Shown: positions 16,509-25,656, numbered from the stretch's first letter. The stretch is DNA of 64,000 nt from an uncultured Prevotella sp. (GCA_900551055.1 URUK01000005.1:67890-131889); one strand, 5' to 3'. Translations and numbers: made by a program. Notes: generated by a model from the sequence alone, not told the origin.

Positions 16509-16675
16509 ATACAAATAAGCAAGAAAACCGTGCCCGATGCATCCGAAAGCTCATGTCGCAGGCCTGTTTTTACTCAGCTTCTATACGTTTGCCGCCTTGC
16601 GTCCATTGCTTTCCTGCTCTGCGGTGAAAGCTGAAAGTATTTCCGCTTTTATTTCGTTCAATCGAATTTTTGTAT

Positions 16676-16683
16676 TACCTTTG
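16676..16683 (+). promoter_or_regulatory. -7 box for tRNA-Leu
   Basis: TACCTTTG, 33 nt before the tRNA 5' end. No clear -33 TTTG at 19 nt. Confidence 0.55.
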
Positions 16684-16716
16684 CATCGGTTTTCAAGCCG
16701 AATACATTTTTAAAAA

Positions 16717-16798
16717 GCGCTTGTGGCGGAATTGGTAGACGCGCCAGACTTAGGATCTGGTGTCTCACGACGTGTAGGTTCGAGTCCTATCAGGCGCA
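16717..16798 (+). tRNA. tRNA-Leu (anticodon UAG)
   Basis: Acceptor stem GCGCTTG pairs with CAGGCGC (16791-16797) with wobble pairs; discriminator A at 16798; CCA is not encoded. D-arm GCGGAATTGGTAGACGC, anticodon stem CCAGA/TCTGG with loop CTTAGGA (TAG at 16751-16753), a short variable arm and T-arm AGGTTCGAGTCCT. It reads CUA and other CUN codons. Confidence 0.95.
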
Positions 16799-17107
16799 CG
16801 AAGATGATTGCCAAGTGGTTGATGTCCAGCCGCTTGGCATTTTGTTTTGTGCCGTTTGGCGTGGCTTTGGCGTGCTTTTGTGCATTGTCGGGGCCGGTTT
16901 AAGCGGCGTGCAGGGACGCTTCGTCTTAAGGATTATTAAGACATGGCGTTTCCGTTTTTCTTTACATTGTGTTTTTATAAACCAGAAGTTGAAATGTGGT
17001 TTGAAGCGTGTTGCTGACCGTTTTTTCGTACTTTTTAAGTCGGAAAATGGCGGTTTTGAGGCCTGATTTTGGCGTTTTTCACGCAGAACGGCGGCTTAAA
17101 GCGGTGC
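16799..17107. other. Gene-free stretch after tRNA-Leu
   Basis: No supported gene; possible reading frames are low-complexity and start inside the tRNA-proximal region. GCCAAGTGGTTGATGTCCAGCCGCTTGGC near 16810-16838 can form a hairpin but lacks a clear U-tract. Confidence 0.4.
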
Positions 17108-17172
17108 GAAAGATGGTCAAACGCATTGCAAAAGGTGGCCTTTTGCAGTGTGAAAGGCCACCTTTTGCAGAG
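17108..17172 (+). repeat. 22-bp-period palindrome array, copy 5 (partly decayed)
   Basis: Two clean units at 17130 (AAAAGGTGGCCTTTT) and 17152 (GAAAGGCCACCTTTT), exact complements apart from one base, preceded in phase by a decayed unit at 17108 (GAAAGATGGTCAAAC). Confidence 0.75.
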
Positions 17173-17372
17173 CTTCCGGACTTGTGTTATTGAGGCTTTG
17201 ACCGTAAGCCGTTGGTTTATAGCGTTATACGTGAAATGCCGTAAAACGCCGTTTTTCGTGCCAAACGGTGTTTTTGTATTCATCAATGGCTTTCTCAAGG
17301 GCTTAAACGGATTTCTGTTTGTGCTTTTGTTAACATTATTATGCAAGACAAAAACTTTTATAACACTTTATT

Positions 17373-17530
17373 TAAGGAGTTAAAGAAGTTATAGGAGTTA
17401 AAGAAATTATAGCCAATAGCTTAACCGCAGACAACCAACAAGGCATTCGGCTTTAACTTCTAACGAAGCGTAGCGGAGTGAATCGTGTTGTTGAGCGTAG
17501 CGAGAAACTTCTTTAACCCCTTTAACTTCC
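17373..17530. repeat. Word-armed hairpin, GGAGTTAA type
   Basis: Left arm AAGGAGTTAAAGAAGTTATAGG...; core AGCCAATAGC...AAGGCATTCGGCT; right arm CTTTAACTTC, interrupted by a GCGTAGCG-containing insert, then AACTTCTTTAACCCC. It ends 12 nt before the -33 element of the parC promoter. Confidence 0.75.
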
Positions 17531-17542
17531 TTGCCAAAATAT

Positions 17543-17573
17543 TTTGCATTTCGCTCTTTTTGCACTATCTTTG
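17543..17573 (+). promoter_or_regulatory. Consensus promoter of parC
   Basis: TTTG (17543-17546), 19 nt, TATCTTTG (17566-17573). The interval TTTTGCATTTCGC...TTGCACTATCTTTG is almost the same as in the glyS promoter at 42732-42762. Confidence 0.8.
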
Positions 17574-17657
17574 TACCTTGCAAAGTGGCCGGGACACGTT
17601 TCTGCGCCGCATTCAATGCCGCCCGGCGGCATTTTCTTCATATACAACAACATCATC

Positions 17658-20384
17658 ATGGACGACGAGATAAAGGACAACGAGAGCTTCGAGGAGCAGG
17701 CCGAGGACGTGGAACAGCCCGAAGAGGGCGTGGTGCAGGCCGGCGGCGAAGTGTACAAGCCTGTCAACAGGTTTGACGCTTCGGTGGTGCATCACCTTAG
17801 CGGAATGTACCAGAACTGGTTTCTCGACTATGCCTCTTACGTTATACTTGAGCGCGCCGTGCCCCACATAGAGGACGGCCTGAAGCCTGTGCAGCGGCGC
17901 ATACTGCACTCTATGAAGCGCATGGACGACGGACGCTACAACAAGGTGGCCAACATCGTGGGGCACACGATGCAGTTCCACCCCCACGGCGATGCCTCGA
18001 TAGGCGACGCCTTGGTGCAGCTCGGGCAGAAAGACCTGCTCGTTGACTGTCAGGGAAACTGGGGAAACATACTTACCGGCGACCGTGCGGCGGCTCCGCG
18101 ATACATTGAGGCAAGGCTGTCGAAGTTCGCCTTGGACGTGGTTTTCAACCCCAAGACCACCGAGTGGCAGTTGAGTTATGACGGAAGGAACAAGGAACCC
18201 ATAACGCTTCCGGCCAAGTACCCGTTGCTTTTGGCGCAGGGCGCGGAGGGTATAGCCGTCGGCCTGTCGTCGAAAATACTGCCCCACAACTTCAACGAGA
18301 TATGCGATGCCGCCGTAAGCTGCCTTCACGGCGAGCCGTTCATGCTATATCCCGACTTCCCCACAGGCGGAAGCATCGACGTAAGCAAGTATAACGACGG
18401 CCAGCGGGGCGGCGTTCTGAAGGTAAGGGCAAAGATTGAGAAGCTTGACAGCAAGACCCTCGTCATCCGCGAGATACCTTACGGTAAGACCACTTCAACC
18501 CTAATAGACTCCATACTGAAGGCAATCGAGAAGGGGAAAATCAAGGCGCGCAAGGTTGACGACAACACGGCGGCGCAGGTCGAGATACAAGTCCACCTGG
18601 CACCGGGCGTTTCGTCAGACAAGACTATCGACGCCCTGTACGCCTTTTCGGACTGCGAAATCAACATATCACCCAACTGCTGCGTCATAGAGGACGACAA
18701 GCCGCAGTTCCTTTCGGTAAGCGACGTGCTGCGTTATTCGGTCAACCATACGATGGACTTGCTCCGCAAGGAACTTGAAATACGCAAGCGCGAGCTGCTG
18801 GAGCAACTGCATTTCGCCTCGCTTGAAAAGATATTCATCGAGGAACGCATATACAAGGACCGCAAGTTCGAGCTTGCTCCCGACATGGACGCGGCCTGCG
18901 CGCACATCGACGAGCGCCTTACGCCGTTCTATCCGCAGTTCATCCGCGAGGTGACCAAGGACGACATACTGCGCCTTATGGACATAAAGATGGCGCGGAT
19001 ACTGAAGTTCAACAAGGACAAGGCCGACGAGCTGATGGCCAAAATCAAGGCTGAGGTTGAGGAGATTGACTACAAGCTGGCCCATATGGTTGACGTGACG
19101 GCCGACTGGTTTACGTTCCTCAAGCAGAAATACGGCGCCGCCCATCCGCGACTTACCGAGATAAAGAACTTCGACACCATTGAGGCCACCAAGGTGGTTG
19201 AGGCCAACGAGAAGCTGTACATCAACCGAAACGACGGCTTTATAGGCACGGGGCTGAAGAAAGACGAGTTTGTTTGCAACTGCTCCGACATCGACGACAT
19301 CATCATTTTCTACAAGGACGGCAAGTATAAGGTCGTGAAAGTGGCCGACAAGATATTCGTCGGGAAGAACATCCTGCATGTGTCCGTGTTCAAGAAGAAC
19401 GACAAGCGCACTATATATAACGTGGTTTACCGCGACGGAAAGCTCGGCAAGTACTACATGAAACGCTTTAACGTCACCAGCGTTACGCGCGACCGCGAGT
19501 ATGACCTGACGATGGGCACGCCGGGTTCGCGTGTCGTTTACTTTACCGCCAACCCCAACGGCGAGGCCGAAGTGATAAAGGTCACCCTCGACCCGGCACC
19601 CCGCTTGAAGAACATCTTTAAGGAAAAAGACTTCTCGGAGGTGGCAATCAAGGGGCGTTCGGCGCGCGGCGTGGTGATGACCCGTTTCAACGTACACCGC
19701 ATTTCGCTGAAGAGCCACGGCCACAGCACGCTCGGCGGACGCAAGGTTTGGTTCGACCCCGACGTGAAACGCCTCAACTACGACGACCACGGACGGCTTC
19801 TCGGCGAGTTCAACGAAGGCGACAGCATCCTCGTTGTGCTTGAGGGAGGCGACTTCTACCTGTCGAACTTCGACGTGAACAACCACTATGAGGACAACAT
19901 ACGCATCATAGAGAAGTACGACGAGCACAAGGTGTGGACGGCGGTGCTCTACGATGCCGACCAGCAAGGCTATCCTTACATAAAGCGTTTCATGCTTGAA
20001 GGTTCGAAAAGAAAACAGAACTACATCGGCGAAAATCCCGGCAGCCGTCTTGTTTTCCTTACAGACGAGCCTTATCCGCGGTTCCGCATAACCTTCGGAG
20101 GCAACGATTCGTTCCGCGACCCGATGGAAGTCGACGCTGCGGAGTTCATCGCCGTAAAGGGCTTTAAGGCCAAGGGCAAGCGCCTTACCACGTGGACTGT
20201 CGACAAGATAGAGCAACTTGAGCCGTTGGAGCGTGCCGACGGTGATGCGGATGGTGATGAGGAGGAAGGCGAAGTGCCGTCTGATGAAGCGAAAGACGAG
20301 AACCTTGACCCCGATGCAGGCAAGAGCCAGCAGCAGGTTATCGACGAGATTACAGGGCAGCTGAGCCTCTTCGGCGAAGACTGA
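17658..20384 (+). CDS. parC: DNA topoisomerase IV (gyrase-type) subunit A
   Basis: Breakage-reunion subunit of a type IIA topoisomerase; with ParE it decatenates and relaxes DNA. The 908-aa protein has an acidic N-terminal extension (residues 1-30), then YASYVILERAVPHIEDGLKPVQRRIL, the HTMQFHPHGDASIGDALVQL block (quinolone-resistance region) and the active-site Tyr in AAAPRYIEARLS near residue 149. The C-terminal beta-propeller region lacks a clear GyrA box, which favours ParC over GyrA, and the protein ends in a Glu/Asp-rich tail. Start at 17658 is chosen because it follows the promoter leader. No parE is in the window. DUF3316 and an S41 protease follow, after about 100 nt. Confidence 0.85.
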   Translation: MDDEIKDNESFEEQAEDVEQPEEGVVQAGGEVYKPVNRFDASVVHHLSGMYQNWFLDYASYVILERAVPHIEDGLKPVQRRILHSMKRMDDGRYNKVANIVGHTMQFHPHGDASIGDALVQLGQKDLLVDCQGNWGNILTGDRAAAPRYIEARLSKFALDVVFNPKTTEWQLSYDGRNKEPITLPAKYPLLLAQGAEGIAVGLSSKILPHNFNEICDAAVSCLHGEPFMLYPDFPTGGSIDVSKYNDGQRGGVLKVRAKIEKLDSKTLVIREIPYGKTTSTLIDSILKAIEKGKIKARKVDDNTAAQVEIQVHLAPGVSSDKTIDALYAFSDCEINISPNCCVIEDDKPQFLSVSDVLRYSVNHTMDLLRKELEIRKRELLEQLHFASLEKIFIEERIYKDRKFELAPDMDAACAHIDERLTPFYPQFIREVTKDDILRLMDIKMARILKFNKDKADELMAKIKAEVEEIDYKLAHMVDVTADWFTFLKQKYGAAHPRLTEIKNFDTIEATKVVEANEKLYINRNDGFIGTGLKKDEFVCNCSDIDDIIIFYKDGKYKVVKVADKIFVGKNILHVSVFKKNDKRTIYNVVYRDGKLGKYYMKRFNVTSVTRDREYDLTMGTPGSRVVYFTANPNGEAEVIKVTLDPAPRLKNIFKEKDFSEVAIKGRSARGVVMTRFNVHRISLKSHGHSTLGGRKVWFDPDVKRLNYDDHGRLLGEFNEGDSILVVLEGGDFYLSNFDVNNHYEDNIRIIEKYDEHKVWTAVLYDADQQGYPYIKRFMLEGSKRKQNYIGENPGSRLVFLTDEPYPRFRITFGGNDSFRDPMEVDAAEFIAVKGFKAKGKRLTTWTVDKIEQLEPLERADGDADGDEEEGEVPSDEAKDENLDPDAGKSQQQVIDEITGQLSLFGED

Positions 20385-20485
20385 AAACCTGTCCCTGCCA
20401 AGCACACGTGGTGAGTGGATTAGCAAGCAACTATAATTAACCATGCCCCTGCACATGTGAAAGGCAGTGAGGGGCTGCATATTGG

Positions 20486-21307
20486 ATGATGAAAGCGATA
20501 CGTTTAATTTGCATATCAGTGTTTTTCGTCCTGCCGCTGGCCGTTTTCGGTCAGGGCGGCGACACCTTATATAGTAATAAGGTGATAACAAACGCCCAGA
20601 TGCTGGGCATTGGCGGAGCAAGCATTCTTGACACTTACCTGTCGCCGGAGGAGTATTCCGGCTGGGAGTTGCGTTATGTTTCGCATACAATCCGTCGCCG
20701 CGAAGGCAGCCGCTGGTCCCGCATGCTCATGCACCAAGGCTCGTTTGCATACGCCGACAACCGTTCGGGCAACGGCAACGAGATGGCCGGCATGTACACG
20801 TTTACCTACGGAGTGCATTACAACTGGGACTTTATGGGCGGCAGGCTCAACGTAATGGCAGGCGCGCAGGCCGACCTTGACGTGGGCTTCCTTTACAACA
20901 CGCGCAACGGGAACAACCCCGCGCAGGCGCGTCTGGCGCTCAACGTCGCCCCGAGTGCAGCCGCGACATACCGCTTCAGGCTTGGACGTGTGCCCATGTC
21001 GGCGCGTTATCAGGCCAGCGTTCCGCTGTTCGGAGTGATGTTCAGTCCAAATTACGGGCAGTCATATTACGAGATTTTCTCGCGCGGCGATTACGACCAC
21101 AACGTCGTTCCTACGACAGTCGCCACCACGCCGTCGCTCCGTCAGATGCTCACTGTCGACTTCACGCTCGGCAGGACGACGCTCCGCGTGGGCTATCTCG
21201 GCGACTACCGCCAGGCCAAAGTCAACAACCTGAAGTATCATACATATTCAAACATGTTCCTTATAGGTTTTGTAAGGACGTTCAAACTTACCAACATCAT
21301 CCCATGA
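20486..21307 (+). CDS. DUF3316 exported protein
   Basis: A 273-aa protein with signal peptide (MMKAIRLICISVFFVLPLAVFGQ) and a beta-rich body with many aromatic strands (GWELRYVSHTIRRR, FTYGVHYNWDFMGGRLNVMAG, TTLRVGYLGDYRQAKV). It resembles DUF3316, a Bacteroidetes family of probable outer-membrane barrels of unknown function. An ATG at 20489 is an alternative start. It overlaps the next gene by 4 nt (ATGA), so the two are translationally coupled; in related genomes the same pair follows parC. Confidence 0.8.
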   Translation: MMKAIRLICISVFFVLPLAVFGQGGDTLYSNKVITNAQMLGIGGASILDTYLSPEEYSGWELRYVSHTIRRREGSRWSRMLMHQGSFAYADNRSGNGNEMAGMYTFTYGVHYNWDFMGGRLNVMAGAQADLDVGFLYNTRNGNNPAQARLALNVAPSAAATYRFRLGRVPMSARYQASVPLFGVMFSPNYGQSYYEIFSRGDYDHNVVPTTVATTPSLRQMLTVDFTLGRTTLRVGYLGDYRQAKVNNLKYHTYSNMFLIGFVRTFKLTNIIP

Positions 21308-22317
21308 AAAAGCTGTTTTACGTCATAATTCCACTTCTTGCGGCCTTCGTTGCGGCATCGTGCGTTGACGAGGAAGAGTTTTCCGACAGTCCGGAAGGTA
21401 ACTTCGAGGCGCTTTGGAAGATAATGGACGAGCATTATTGCTTCTTCGGCTACAAGGCCGACGAGTACGGACTTGACTGGAACGAGGTGCGTGCAAGGTA
21501 CAGCCTGCAAGTGGACGAGAGGATGAACGACGACCAGCTGTTCGAGGTTTTGGGCAATATGCTCGGCGAACTGCGCGACGGACACGTGAACCTTTACTCT
21601 CCGTTCGACAACGCGAGGTACTGGAGCTGGAAGGAAGACTATCCCACCAACTTCAGCGATTCACTTCTCCGCCGCTATCTCGGAACTGATTACAGGATTG
21701 CCTCTGGGCTTCAATACCGCAAGCTCGACGACAACATAGGCTACATCTATTGTCCTTCGTTCGAGAACAGCATCGGCGACGGCAACCTTGACGAGGTGCT
21801 TTATTACCTCGCCTCATGCACGGGACTGATTGTAGACGTGCGCGGCAACGGTGGAGGAATGCTCACAATGGCGGAGAAACTGGCGGCGCGCTTTACCGAC
21901 GAGAGCATCCACGTAGGCTACATACAGCACAAGACGGGGCCGGGGCATGATGATTTCTCCGAGCCGGAGAAGCAGACCTTGAAGCCGTCGAGCGGCATAC
22001 GGTGGCACAAACAGGTTGTAGTGCTTACCAACCGCGAGGTGTTCAGCGCGGCCAACGAGTTTGTGAAGTACATGAGGTGTTGTCCCAACGTCACCGTGGT
22101 GGGCGACAAGACGGGCGGCGGAGCAGGCATGCCGATGAGCAGTGAGCTGCCCAACGGCTGGGCGGTGAGGTTCAGCGCCTGTCCGATGTACGACAAAGAC
22201 ATGCAGTGTACCGAGTTCGGCATCGAGCCGGATTACAGCGTCAGCCTGACAGACGACGACTTCCAGAAGGGGGAGGACACGATAATCGAGTATGCGAGAA
22301 AGTTAATAAATAGTTGA
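21304..22317 (+). CDS. S41 family (C-terminal processing type) peptidase, lipoprotein
   Basis: A 337-aa protein with a lipoprotein signal (FVAASC, lipid-Cys near residue 20), an N-terminal helical segment (NFEALWKIMDEHYCFF) and an S41 protease core. The catalytic Ser is in NREVFSAANEF near residue 246, with the conserved VDVRGNGGG strand near 176-184 and GDKTGGGAGMP after it. There is little room for a PDZ domain, so it is a short, tricorn-like member. It overlaps the DUF3316 gene. The stop codon lies in the left arm of the following word-armed repeat. Confidence 0.87.
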   Translation: MKKLFYVIIPLLAAFVAASCVDEEEFSDSPEGNFEALWKIMDEHYCFFGYKADEYGLDWNEVRARYSLQVDERMNDDQLFEVLGNMLGELRDGHVNLYSPFDNARYWSWKEDYPTNFSDSLLRRYLGTDYRIASGLQYRKLDDNIGYIYCPSFENSIGDGNLDEVLYYLASCTGLIVDVRGNGGGMLTMAEKLAARFTDESIHVGYIQHKTGPGHDDFSEPEKQTLKPSSGIRWHKQVVVLTNREVFSAANEFVKYMRCCPNVTVVGDKTGGGAGMPMSSELPNGWAVRFSACPMYDKDMQCTEFGIEPDYSVSLTDDDFQKGEDTIIEYARKLINS

Positions 22318-22412
22318 AAATGGAGAGTTGAGAATGGAGAATTATGATTTGCCTTGCTGTTTTAACGTGCAATGGTAATCATAATTCTCCATCCTCAACT
22401 CTCCATTCTCAA
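22314..22412. repeat. Word-armed hairpin, GGAGAATTGA type
   Basis: Arms 22314-22349 and 22377-22412 are 36 nt long and complementary apart from two positions; words GGAGAGTTGA and GGAGAATTATGA. The core is TTTGCCTTGCTGTTTTAACG...CAATGGTAA. The left arm includes the stop codon of the S41 gene. Confidence 0.85.
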
Positions 22413-22425
22413 TTAAAATAAAATA

Positions 22426-23211
22426 ATGATAGGAATAAAAGACCTTTCCATCGGCTACCGCCAGCGTGGCGGCAACCGTCTTGTGGCCTCGGGCATTAAC
22501 GCCGAAATCGAGGGCGGACGCTTCACTTGCCTTATCGGGGCGAACGGGGCGGGCAAGTCAACGCTGCTCAAGACGCTTGCCGGGTTCCTGCCGAAGCTGG
22601 GCGGAAGCATATATATAGAAGGTAAGGAGATATCCGATTTTACGGCCAAGGACATGGCGCGGACGGTAGGCGTGGTGCTTACAGCGCGCCCGGAGGCCAT
22701 GAACATGACTGTTGAAGAGACCGTTTCGCTCGGCCGCACGCCCTATACCGGCTTTTGGGGAACGCTCTCCGCCAACGACAGGCGCATCGTAGGCGAGGCG
22801 ATGGAGCAGGTGGGAATATCCCATTTGGCGTGGCGCGTAATATCGACGTTGAGCGACGGCGAGAGGCAGAAGATGATGATAGCCAAGGCTTTGGCGCAGC
22901 AGACGCCGGTAATCTTCCTCGACGAACCTACGGCTTACCTCGATTATCCCAGCAAGGTGGAGGCGATGCTTCTTCTTGCACGCCTCAGTCACGACACGGG
23001 CAAGACCATCTTCATGTCAACCCACGACCTCGAGCTTGCCCTGCAGGCTGCCGACACGCTCTGGCTGATGCCCGGTGACGGCTGCATACATACCGGCACG
23101 CCGCACGGACTGGCCTCTTCGGGCCGCCTTTCGGCCTTCATCGAGCGCACGGGAATAGTCTTCGACAGGGACACTTTGCGCATAACGGTTGACAAATCTG
23201 TAATCCGTTGA
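22426..23211 (+). CDS. ABC transporter ATP-binding protein, FecE/BtuD type
   Basis: A 261-aa ATPase with Walker A GANGAGKSTLL near residue 38, the Q-loop region (VVLTARPEAMNMTVEETVSLGRTPYTGFWG), signature LSDGERQKMMIAKALAQ, Walker B PVIFLDEPTAYLDYP and the switch His in MSTHDLE. The LGRTPYTGFWG stretch is typical of iron-siderophore/heme/cobalamin importers. No permease or binding protein is adjacent, so it is an orphan in this window. The start codon follows 13 nt after the repeat arm. Confidence 0.88.
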   Translation: MIGIKDLSIGYRQRGGNRLVASGINAEIEGGRFTCLIGANGAGKSTLLKTLAGFLPKLGGSIYIEGKEISDFTAKDMARTVGVVLTARPEAMNMTVEETVSLGRTPYTGFWGTLSANDRRIVGEAMEQVGISHLAWRVISTLSDGERQKMMIAKALAQQTPVIFLDEPTAYLDYPSKVEAMLLLARLSHDTGKTIFMSTHDLELALQAADTLWLMPGDGCIHTGTPHGLASSGRLSAFIERTGIVFDRDTLRITVDKSVIR

Positions 23212-23212
23212 C

Positions 23213-23319
23213 ATACAGCAACTTACGAAACGCTTTCCAAAAGGCCGTCTTTTACACGCTGAAAGACGGCCTTTTGCATTGCAAAATACGGTCTTTTGCA
23301 TTGCAATTTGCCGTGTTTT
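23213..23319 (+). repeat. 22-bp-period palindrome array, copy 6
   Basis: Units start at 23239, 23261, 23283 and 23305: AAAAGGCCGTCTTTT, GAAAGACGGCCTTTT (complement of unit 1), AAAATACGGTCTTTT, AATTTGCCGTGTTTT. A leader-like CAGCAACTTACGAAACG precedes them. Confidence 0.85.
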
Positions 23320-23321
23320 AG

Positions 23322-23450
23322 ATTGAGAATGGAAAAATGAGGATGGAGAACTGAAAGCCAACGTTAGGCTGATTGTCATTTTCCTTGTCGGCAGACAATC
23401 TCAAGGTAATTATAAATTACCGTTTTCAATTATCAGTTTCCAATTGGAAA
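23322..23450. repeat. Degenerate word-armed repeat, GGAGAATTGA type
   Basis: Left words GATTGAGAATGGAAAAATGAGG and GGATGGAGAACTGA; right side CAATTATCAGTTTCCAATTGG. Arms pair poorly. The interior keeps AGGCTGATTGTCATTTTCC. Confidence 0.45.
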
Positions 23451-23575
23451 AGCCACTCTGTTGCTGATTGTTGCATGCCTCATTTATGGATGGACGAATA
23501 AAGTGGAAAAGCCTCCATGTTGCCGGCAAAAGCCCCTTTTTTCGACAAATCGTGGGGAAATAAAGATAATTTTCT

Positions 23576-23583
23576 TATTTTTG
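23576..23583 (+). promoter_or_regulatory. -7 box abutting the TPR/AraC regulator
   Basis: TATTTTTG ends only 6 nt before the GTG at 23590, so a transcript from this box would have little or no leader. Confidence 0.5.
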
Positions 23584-23589
23584 CATCCT

Positions 23590-25344
23590 GTGAAACAGCT
23601 TCTACGATGTGTTAAGACTGTGCTTGCGCCGGCATGCCTGCTGGTGTTGGCATTGCTTGTTTTGTGCGGTAGGGCTTCGGCGGCTGACATAAGCAAGTAT
23701 GACAGCCTTATAGAGAAATGCCGCAGCTGGACGAGTGACAGGATAATAGCCGCCGGCGACGGATACAAGCGGCAGGGCGACAACGAGAAAGCTCTCGTGA
23801 TGTACATGATGGTGTGCGAGAGGGTGAAGCCCCGGATGTCGGATGCCGATGTCGAAGCGTGTGCTTTGGCCCATCTCAAGACCGGCGACATATACTACGA
23901 AGGCGGCAACTACTCCAGGGCCTTGTTGTTTTACGTCGACGGCCTGAAGGTGAGCGAGCGTGGCAGCGGCAGGCCTTATTCGGCCGTGTTCTACAAGAAC
24001 ATGGGCAATGTGTACTGCTCTTTCGAGGATTATGAGTTCGGCATGAGCCTCTACAAGAAAGGCGTGGAATGCGGAAAAGAAGTGGGCGACAACGAGACCG
24101 TTTACAAAATATACCATAACCTGGCCGCGGCCAACATCTATACAGGTGACATAAAGAGTGCCCGCCGCTATTATTCCGAGTTGCGGAATACGCCACATAC
24201 GTCAACGGCTGTTAGCCGGTTTATGGATGGTTATACGCACGGCTTTGTGCTAAAAGGCGAGGGAAAGTCGGCCGAAGCCGTATCGATATTCAAGCGCTTG
24301 GCCGCCAGGGCCGTAGCCGATGGTCTCGGTCCGCGCTACGAGTGCTCTGCCTACAAGGAGGTGTACGACGCTTACGGGAAGATGGGCAACGGCGATTCAA
24401 TGTTCGTTTACCTGAACCTCTGCAACCAGCTTGCCGAGAAAAGCGGCCTGCAACACATGTTCGTGGACGATTTCAAGTCGCTTGCCGACTTTTATGAACG
24501 GAAAGGCGACAGCCGCAAGGCTCTCGCCATGAGGCTGAAATATTATGCAGTGAAAGACTCGGTGTTGGACCTCCGCGAGCTTGACATGGTGAGGAACCAG
24601 CATTTTTTGTATGAAACGGAGAAGGTGCAGCGTGAAATCTCCGAACTGCAACGTGCCGAGGAGCAAAGAACCCAGGTGATAAAACACCAGCGTGCGATAA
24701 TCGCCTGCGTCACGGTGGGCATCGTCCTTGTGTTGCTGTTGCTGCTGTATGTCTACCGGCAGAAGTGCCGCCTGGACGAGAACTACCGCAGCCTGTTCAG
24801 TCTCAACCGCCAGCTCGCCGCCGGCCATAAGCTCTCCGACGACCGCAATAAGGCCGGAACGCCGCAGGCACAGCCTGTACCGCCGGAGTCGCCGGCCACG
24901 GCTACGGATGGGAAAAATGACGACACGAAATACAGGGGCAGCAGCCTGAATGACGGACTGCGCGACAGGCTGGCCTCGGCAATAGCTGACGCAATGGACA
25001 ACGGCACGGAATTTTGCCGCCCCGACTTTTCTCTTGAGGCTTTGGCGCGGCTCGTAGGCTCGAACAGCAGTTACGTGTCGCAGACTATCAACGCCGTGTA
25101 CGGCAAGAATTTCAGCAACTTTGTAAACGAATACCGTGTGCGTCTGGCCTGCCGCAAGCTGGCGGACATAGAGCGTTACGGCAACATTACGATACGCGGG
25201 GTCGGCGAGAGCGTGGGTTATTCGTCATACGGCACGTTCATAAAGGTGTTCAAGAACATCACCGGCATGCCTCCGTCGCTTTATCAGAAAATGGTTTTCG
25301 AGGAGGCGGAAAAGGTCTCTCGCGGAGATATTGCTGACGATTGA
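23590..25344 (+). CDS. Membrane-anchored TPR protein with AraC-type DNA-binding domain
   Basis: A 584-aa protein: signal-like N-terminus (KQLLRCVKTVLAPACLLVLALLVL spans about residues 2-25), periplasmic TPR-like repeats (about 40-345; e.g. ALAHLKTGDIYYEGGNYSRA), a coiled segment, one membrane helix (IIACVTVGIVLVLLLLLYVY, about 367-386), a linker and a C-terminal AraC helix-turn-helix pair (FSLEALARLVGSNSSYVSQT and IRGVGESVGYSSYGTFIKVF). This is a one-component sensor-regulator layout common in Bacteroidetes. Start is uncertain: GTG 23590 gives the positively charged signal peptide; GTG 23620 would leave a 30-nt leader but lose the charges. Target genes are unknown; DUF362 lies downstream. Confidence 0.8.
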   Translation: MKQLLRCVKTVLAPACLLVLALLVLCGRASAADISKYDSLIEKCRSWTSDRIIAAGDGYKRQGDNEKALVMYMMVCERVKPRMSDADVEACALAHLKTGDIYYEGGNYSRALLFYVDGLKVSERGSGRPYSAVFYKNMGNVYCSFEDYEFGMSLYKKGVECGKEVGDNETVYKIYHNLAAANIYTGDIKSARRYYSELRNTPHTSTAVSRFMDGYTHGFVLKGEGKSAEAVSIFKRLAARAVADGLGPRYECSAYKEVYDAYGKMGNGDSMFVYLNLCNQLAEKSGLQHMFVDDFKSLADFYERKGDSRKALAMRLKYYAVKDSVLDLRELDMVRNQHFLYETEKVQREISELQRAEEQRTQVIKHQRAIIACVTVGIVLVLLLLLYVYRQKCRLDENYRSLFSLNRQLAAGHKLSDDRNKAGTPQAQPVPPESPATATDGKNDDTKYRGSSLNDGLRDRLASAIADAMDNGTEFCRPDFSLEALARLVGSNSSYVSQTINAVYGKNFSNFVNEYRVRLACRKLADIERYGNITIRGVGESVGYSSYGTFIKVFKNITGMPPSLYQKMVFEEAEKVSRGDIADD

Positions 25345-25431
25345 CTTTGTCCGGACGGCAATGTCGGCATACCGGGCGTTGTCGGTAATATCCCGTTTGC
25401 AGTGTGGCTGTTGCGGCATGCCAGCCGGCTG

Positions 25432-25548
25432 TCAGCCTGCTTGGAAAACAGGGGCTGTGCAAAAGGTGGCCTTTTAGCTTGTAAAAGACGGCCTTTTGCA
25501 TTGCGATATGCGGCCTTTTGCAAGGCGAAAGGCCACGTATTGGAAAAC
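25432..25548 (+). repeat. 22-bp-period palindrome array, copy 7
   Basis: Units start at 25461, 25483, 25505 and 25527: AAAAGGTGGCCTTTT, AAAAGACGGCCTTTT, GATATGCGGCCTTTT, GAAAGGCCACGTATT; end GGAAAAC. Leader sequence is weak here. Confidence 0.8.
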
Positions 25549-25656
25549 GCATGGCGGCGGAGTGCGAAATTGTTTACAAAAGCTAAAAATATTAGTGGCT
25601 GTAAAATTGGTAAGATTTTCGGTAAATGATATACGCATTGGGCTGATATTTTGTTG

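Noticed and set aside
16815..17066. 83-codon frame after tRNA-Leu
   Set aside because: Low complexity, no family resemblance, no promoter or recognisable start context.
17544..17657. N-terminal extension of parC
   Set aside because: It would overlap the promoter (17543-17573); the first ATG after the leader at 17658 gives an acidic but plausible start.
18669..20690. Long frame antisense to parC (673 codons) and similar antisense frames over dnaA, queA and the efflux genes
   Set aside because: They mirror strongly supported genes and have the composition of reverse-complement shadows in a G+C-balanced coding region.
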